Shown: positions 4,868-6,065 of the stretch, piece after piece | How the letters are laid out: each line of letters begins with the position of its first letter | Position numbering within the stretch: position 1 is the first letter of the stretch | Assembly: GCA_027117675.1 (NCBI GenBank) | Contig: JAJAYM010000137.1 | Location: 1 to 6,065, forward strand | Length of the DNA: 6,065 bases | Origin: Actinomycetes bacterium | GTDB taxonomy: Bacteria > Actinomycetota > Actinomycetes > JAHEKZ01 | Direction: 5' to 3' | The notes under the pieces: model-generated | Told to the model about the DNA's origin: nothing | Database searches by the model: none | Seen by the model: only the letters and a program-made list of their open reading frames with translations | Translations under genes and position numbers: made by a program

Positions 4868-5230
4868 TCAGTACGTCAAGGTGCGGTCCGCTGCGAAGGT
4901 CAGTTGAACAAGCACATTCGGCATCGCCATCTCAGCCGGTTTGTTCGCAAGGTCCTCAGCCGTAACACCGCGGGCCATGCTCGACATACCGGAAACATAG
5001 AAGCGCCCGCCCCCCTCGCACACCGCATCGAAGGACTCTCGTAGCGCGCCCGTCCCCAGTCCGCTCAGCGAGTCCAATACCGACTCTCGAATGAGTTGTA
5101 CCCCGTCTCCCGCGAGGAACACGCTGACGCCGTGCCCCTCTTCAACGGCTGCCCGCGCCACCAGGAACCCCAGGGCGGCTCGGGTTGGGGCCTCCGGCCC
5201 GCACGTGATGTGAACCAGCAAGTTACCCAT
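4868..5230 (-). CDS. DsrE/DsrF-like family protein
   Basis: A complete 120-residue DsrE-fold protein (alpha/beta, usually oligomeric, cytoplasmic). The N-terminal strand and Cys-Gly-Pro-Glu turn (NLLVHITCGPE), the helix TRAALGFLVARAAVEEGH, the strand VSVFLAGDGV and the motif FYVSGMSSMARGV are typical. In sulfur-relay members (TusD, DsrE) the equivalent of Ser80 in YVSG is the persulfide-carrying Cys. Here it is Ser, so classical sulfur transfer through that residue is not possible; Cys10 and Cys71 remain. Its role is therefore unclear, as for many stand-alone DsrE-like proteins. The start ATG at 5230 has GGAGG (plus strand 5240-5244) nine bases upstream. The nearest same-strand gene lies 289 bases upstream, so it probably has its own promoter. 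Confidence 0.88.
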   Translation of the reverse strand: MGNLLVHITCGPEAPTRAALGFLVARAAVEEGHGVSVFLAGDGVQLIRESVLDSLSGLGTGALRESFDAVCEGGGRFYVSGMSSMARGVTAEDLANKPAEMAMPNVLVQLTFAADRTLTY

Positions 5231-5519
5231 GTCCCAAGGCCTCCATGGTGAAAGTCCCCTTCAAGCAGTGGATCCACCGAGGGTTGAATGGGACCCGTTC
5301 GTAGTCTCGGAGGCGTGACTCGCTTGTGACCCTAGCCGGTACTCAGATCCGGGGCTACATCACATGCGCTACGGCTTCATCGGGCCGCACCTACAGCGCC
5401 ATACATGCCGACCGATCAGCTGCGCGCCAGCTCTCGCTACGGCGCCATGACCTCGGGATCGTTGCGGCCGCGCTCCTGTGCCCCGTCGTGGTGTCCGACA
5501 TCGTCAATCTGTTGGAGGT
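5231..5519. other. Intergenic stretch with no recognised gene
   Basis: These 289 bases separate the two minus-strand genes. The only element I can support is the GGAGG ribosome-binding site of the DsrE-like gene (plus-strand CCTCC, 5240-5244). A plus-strand frame contains a hydrophobic run, LGIVAAALLCPVVVSDIVNLL (5449-5511), but it continues straight through the iron permease gene in antisense and has no credible start, so I do not call a gene. The minus-strand frames in this stretch are short or broken. The promoter for the DsrE-like gene should lie here. Confidence 0.4.
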
Positions 5520-5915
5520 TCAGTGCCGGGCCTCGAGGCCGACGGCGTCGCGTAGTTCGGAGGCAGCTTTGTGGAGGTCCACGTCGTCGGCGCCACGGGA
5601 GTCCATCAGCGCAGCAAGCCCCTCGGCTAAGACATTGAGCTTTTCTTGGGCGGCTTCGGCGTCGCGTCGCCCGGCGTTCTGCAGCAGAACCAACAGCAAG
5701 AGAGTAAGCACACTGCCGATGGTGTGAATCACCACTTGCCATGACTTTGCGCTGCTGAACAGCGGTGCGCTGGCGAACCAGACGACGACGATACCCACGC
5801 AGATGAAGAAGAACGGCGGTTCACTTACGCGGCGGTATATGACTTCAACGAACCGCTCAAACCAAGTCCGGTGTTCGTCCCGCTTGCGGGTCTGCTCGGC
5901 ATCGCTGCGCTCCAT
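5520..5915 (-). CDS. Low-affinity iron permease family protein
   Basis: A complete 131-residue membrane protein of the low-affinity Fe/Cu permease family (Pfam Iron_permease). After a charged N-terminus comes WFERFVEVIYRRVSEP, then a first membrane segment at about 34-52 (FFFICVGIVVVWFASAPLF), the motif SSAKSWQVVIHT, a second segment at about 61-79, and QNAGRRDAEAAQEKL, matching the family signature QNxxxRDxxAxxxKL. The C-terminal 40 residues are a predicted cytoplasmic helix (EKLNVLAEGLAALM) and an acidic tail. Bacterial members are short, two-segment proteins whose transport activity is mostly inferred from the yeast Fet4 relation. ATG at 5915 is the only start, because the frame is closed by a TGA upstream with no other start codon; the ribosome-binding site is weak. 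Confidence 0.88.
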   Translation of the reverse strand: MERSDAEQTRKRDEHRTWFERFVEVIYRRVSEPPFFFICVGIVVVWFASAPLFSSAKSWQVVIHTIGSVLTLLLLVLLQNAGRRDAEAAQEKLNVLAEGLAALMDSRGADDVDLHKAASELRDAVGLEARH

Positions 5916-5970
5916 GCGGGGTAAAGTACCCGACCGCTCACTCGTCGAACCTCAGCTCGCGACCGCCCCA

Positions 5971-6001
5971 CCAAAGCCCCCGGGGTGGCTGTGGGCTTTG
6001 G
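5971..6001. terminator. 9-bp perfect inverted repeat, possible bidirectional terminator
   Basis: CCAAAGCCC (5971-5979) and GGGCTTTGG (5993-6001) are exact reverse complements around a 13-base loop. It lies 55 bases upstream of the iron permease start, reading on the minus strand. Stem composition resembles actinobacterial terminators, which often lack a T tract, so it could end a transcript entering from beyond 6065. It could instead act in the leader of the permease gene. Positions 6002-6065 show no other feature I can support. Confidence 0.45.
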
Positions 6002-6065
6002 AGTTCGCCGCTCCGTGTGCGTCACCCAGCGCGTCCCTACCCGGCGGGAGTGCTAGCGCTGAGAC

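Noticed and set aside
5326..5727. Plus-strand 133-codon frame with a hydrophobic stretch.
   Set aside because: Most of it is antisense to the well-supported iron permease gene, and it has no credible start.
6048..6056. GAGTGCTAG resembles the right half of a CIRCE (HrcA) heat-shock operator.
   Set aside because: The required left half (TTAGCACTC-like) nine bases upstream is absent, and no chaperone gene is in the window.
1..6065. CRISPR array, tRNA, rRNA, insertion sequence or phage genes.
   Set aside because: I saw no regularly spaced repeats, no tRNA-like cloverleaf, and no transposase, integrase or phage structural motif on either strand.

Overview
The window is G+C-rich, uses GTG and TTG starts alongside ATG, and carries families common in Actinomycetota. 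I read it as chromosomal DNA of a high-GC actinobacterium, possibly from a draft or metagenome assembly. The phylum call is inference; there is no rRNA or other marker here.

Layout: positions 1-739 hold the 3' part of a multicopper oxidase gene. Its upstream side runs into 121 nearly pure G/C bases (103-223) with C runs up to 17 long, probably not trustworthy sequence. Positions 740-1293 contain no intact gene. They hold a minus-strand mosaic of relics (the first 18 residues of an SRPBCC-type protein, then pieces of an MFS drug-efflux transporter) and the leader of the main operon.

The core is a tight plus-strand cluster of four genes at 1294-3992. A gamma-butyrobetaine-hydroxylase-like Fe(II)/2-oxoglutarate oxygenase overlaps by ATGA an HD-domain (PhnZ/TmpB-type) diiron oxygenase. 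A small lipoprotein gene starts on the codon after the HD gene's stop, and a single-domain cyclic-nucleotide-binding protein follows 30 bases later. In characterised relatives (PhnY/PhnZ, TmpA/TmpB) the first enzyme hydroxylates an aminoalkylphosphonate at C1 and the second cleaves the C-P bond, giving phosphate and glycine or glycine betaine. The best reading is an organophosphonate-scavenging operon. The oxygenase keeps its iron, zinc and 2OG residues, but two of the four aromatic positions that bind trimethylammonium in human BBOX1 are His, so the substrate may differ. The lipoprotein and cNMP-binding protein are unexplained partners.

Positions 3993-4867 hold no convincing intact gene. They contain a minus-strand protein C-terminus and the C-terminal half of a PPOX-type flavoprotein arranged back to back, both lacking their 5' parts, then a possible frameshifted zinc-ribbon fragment. 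Two complete minus-strand genes follow: a DsrE-family protein (4868-5230) and a low-affinity iron permease family protein (5520-5915). They are separated by 289 bases in which I recognise nothing. A 9-bp perfect inverted repeat (5971-6001) lies near the right edge. Relic mosaics on both sides of the operon suggest repeated rearrangement or deletion around it.
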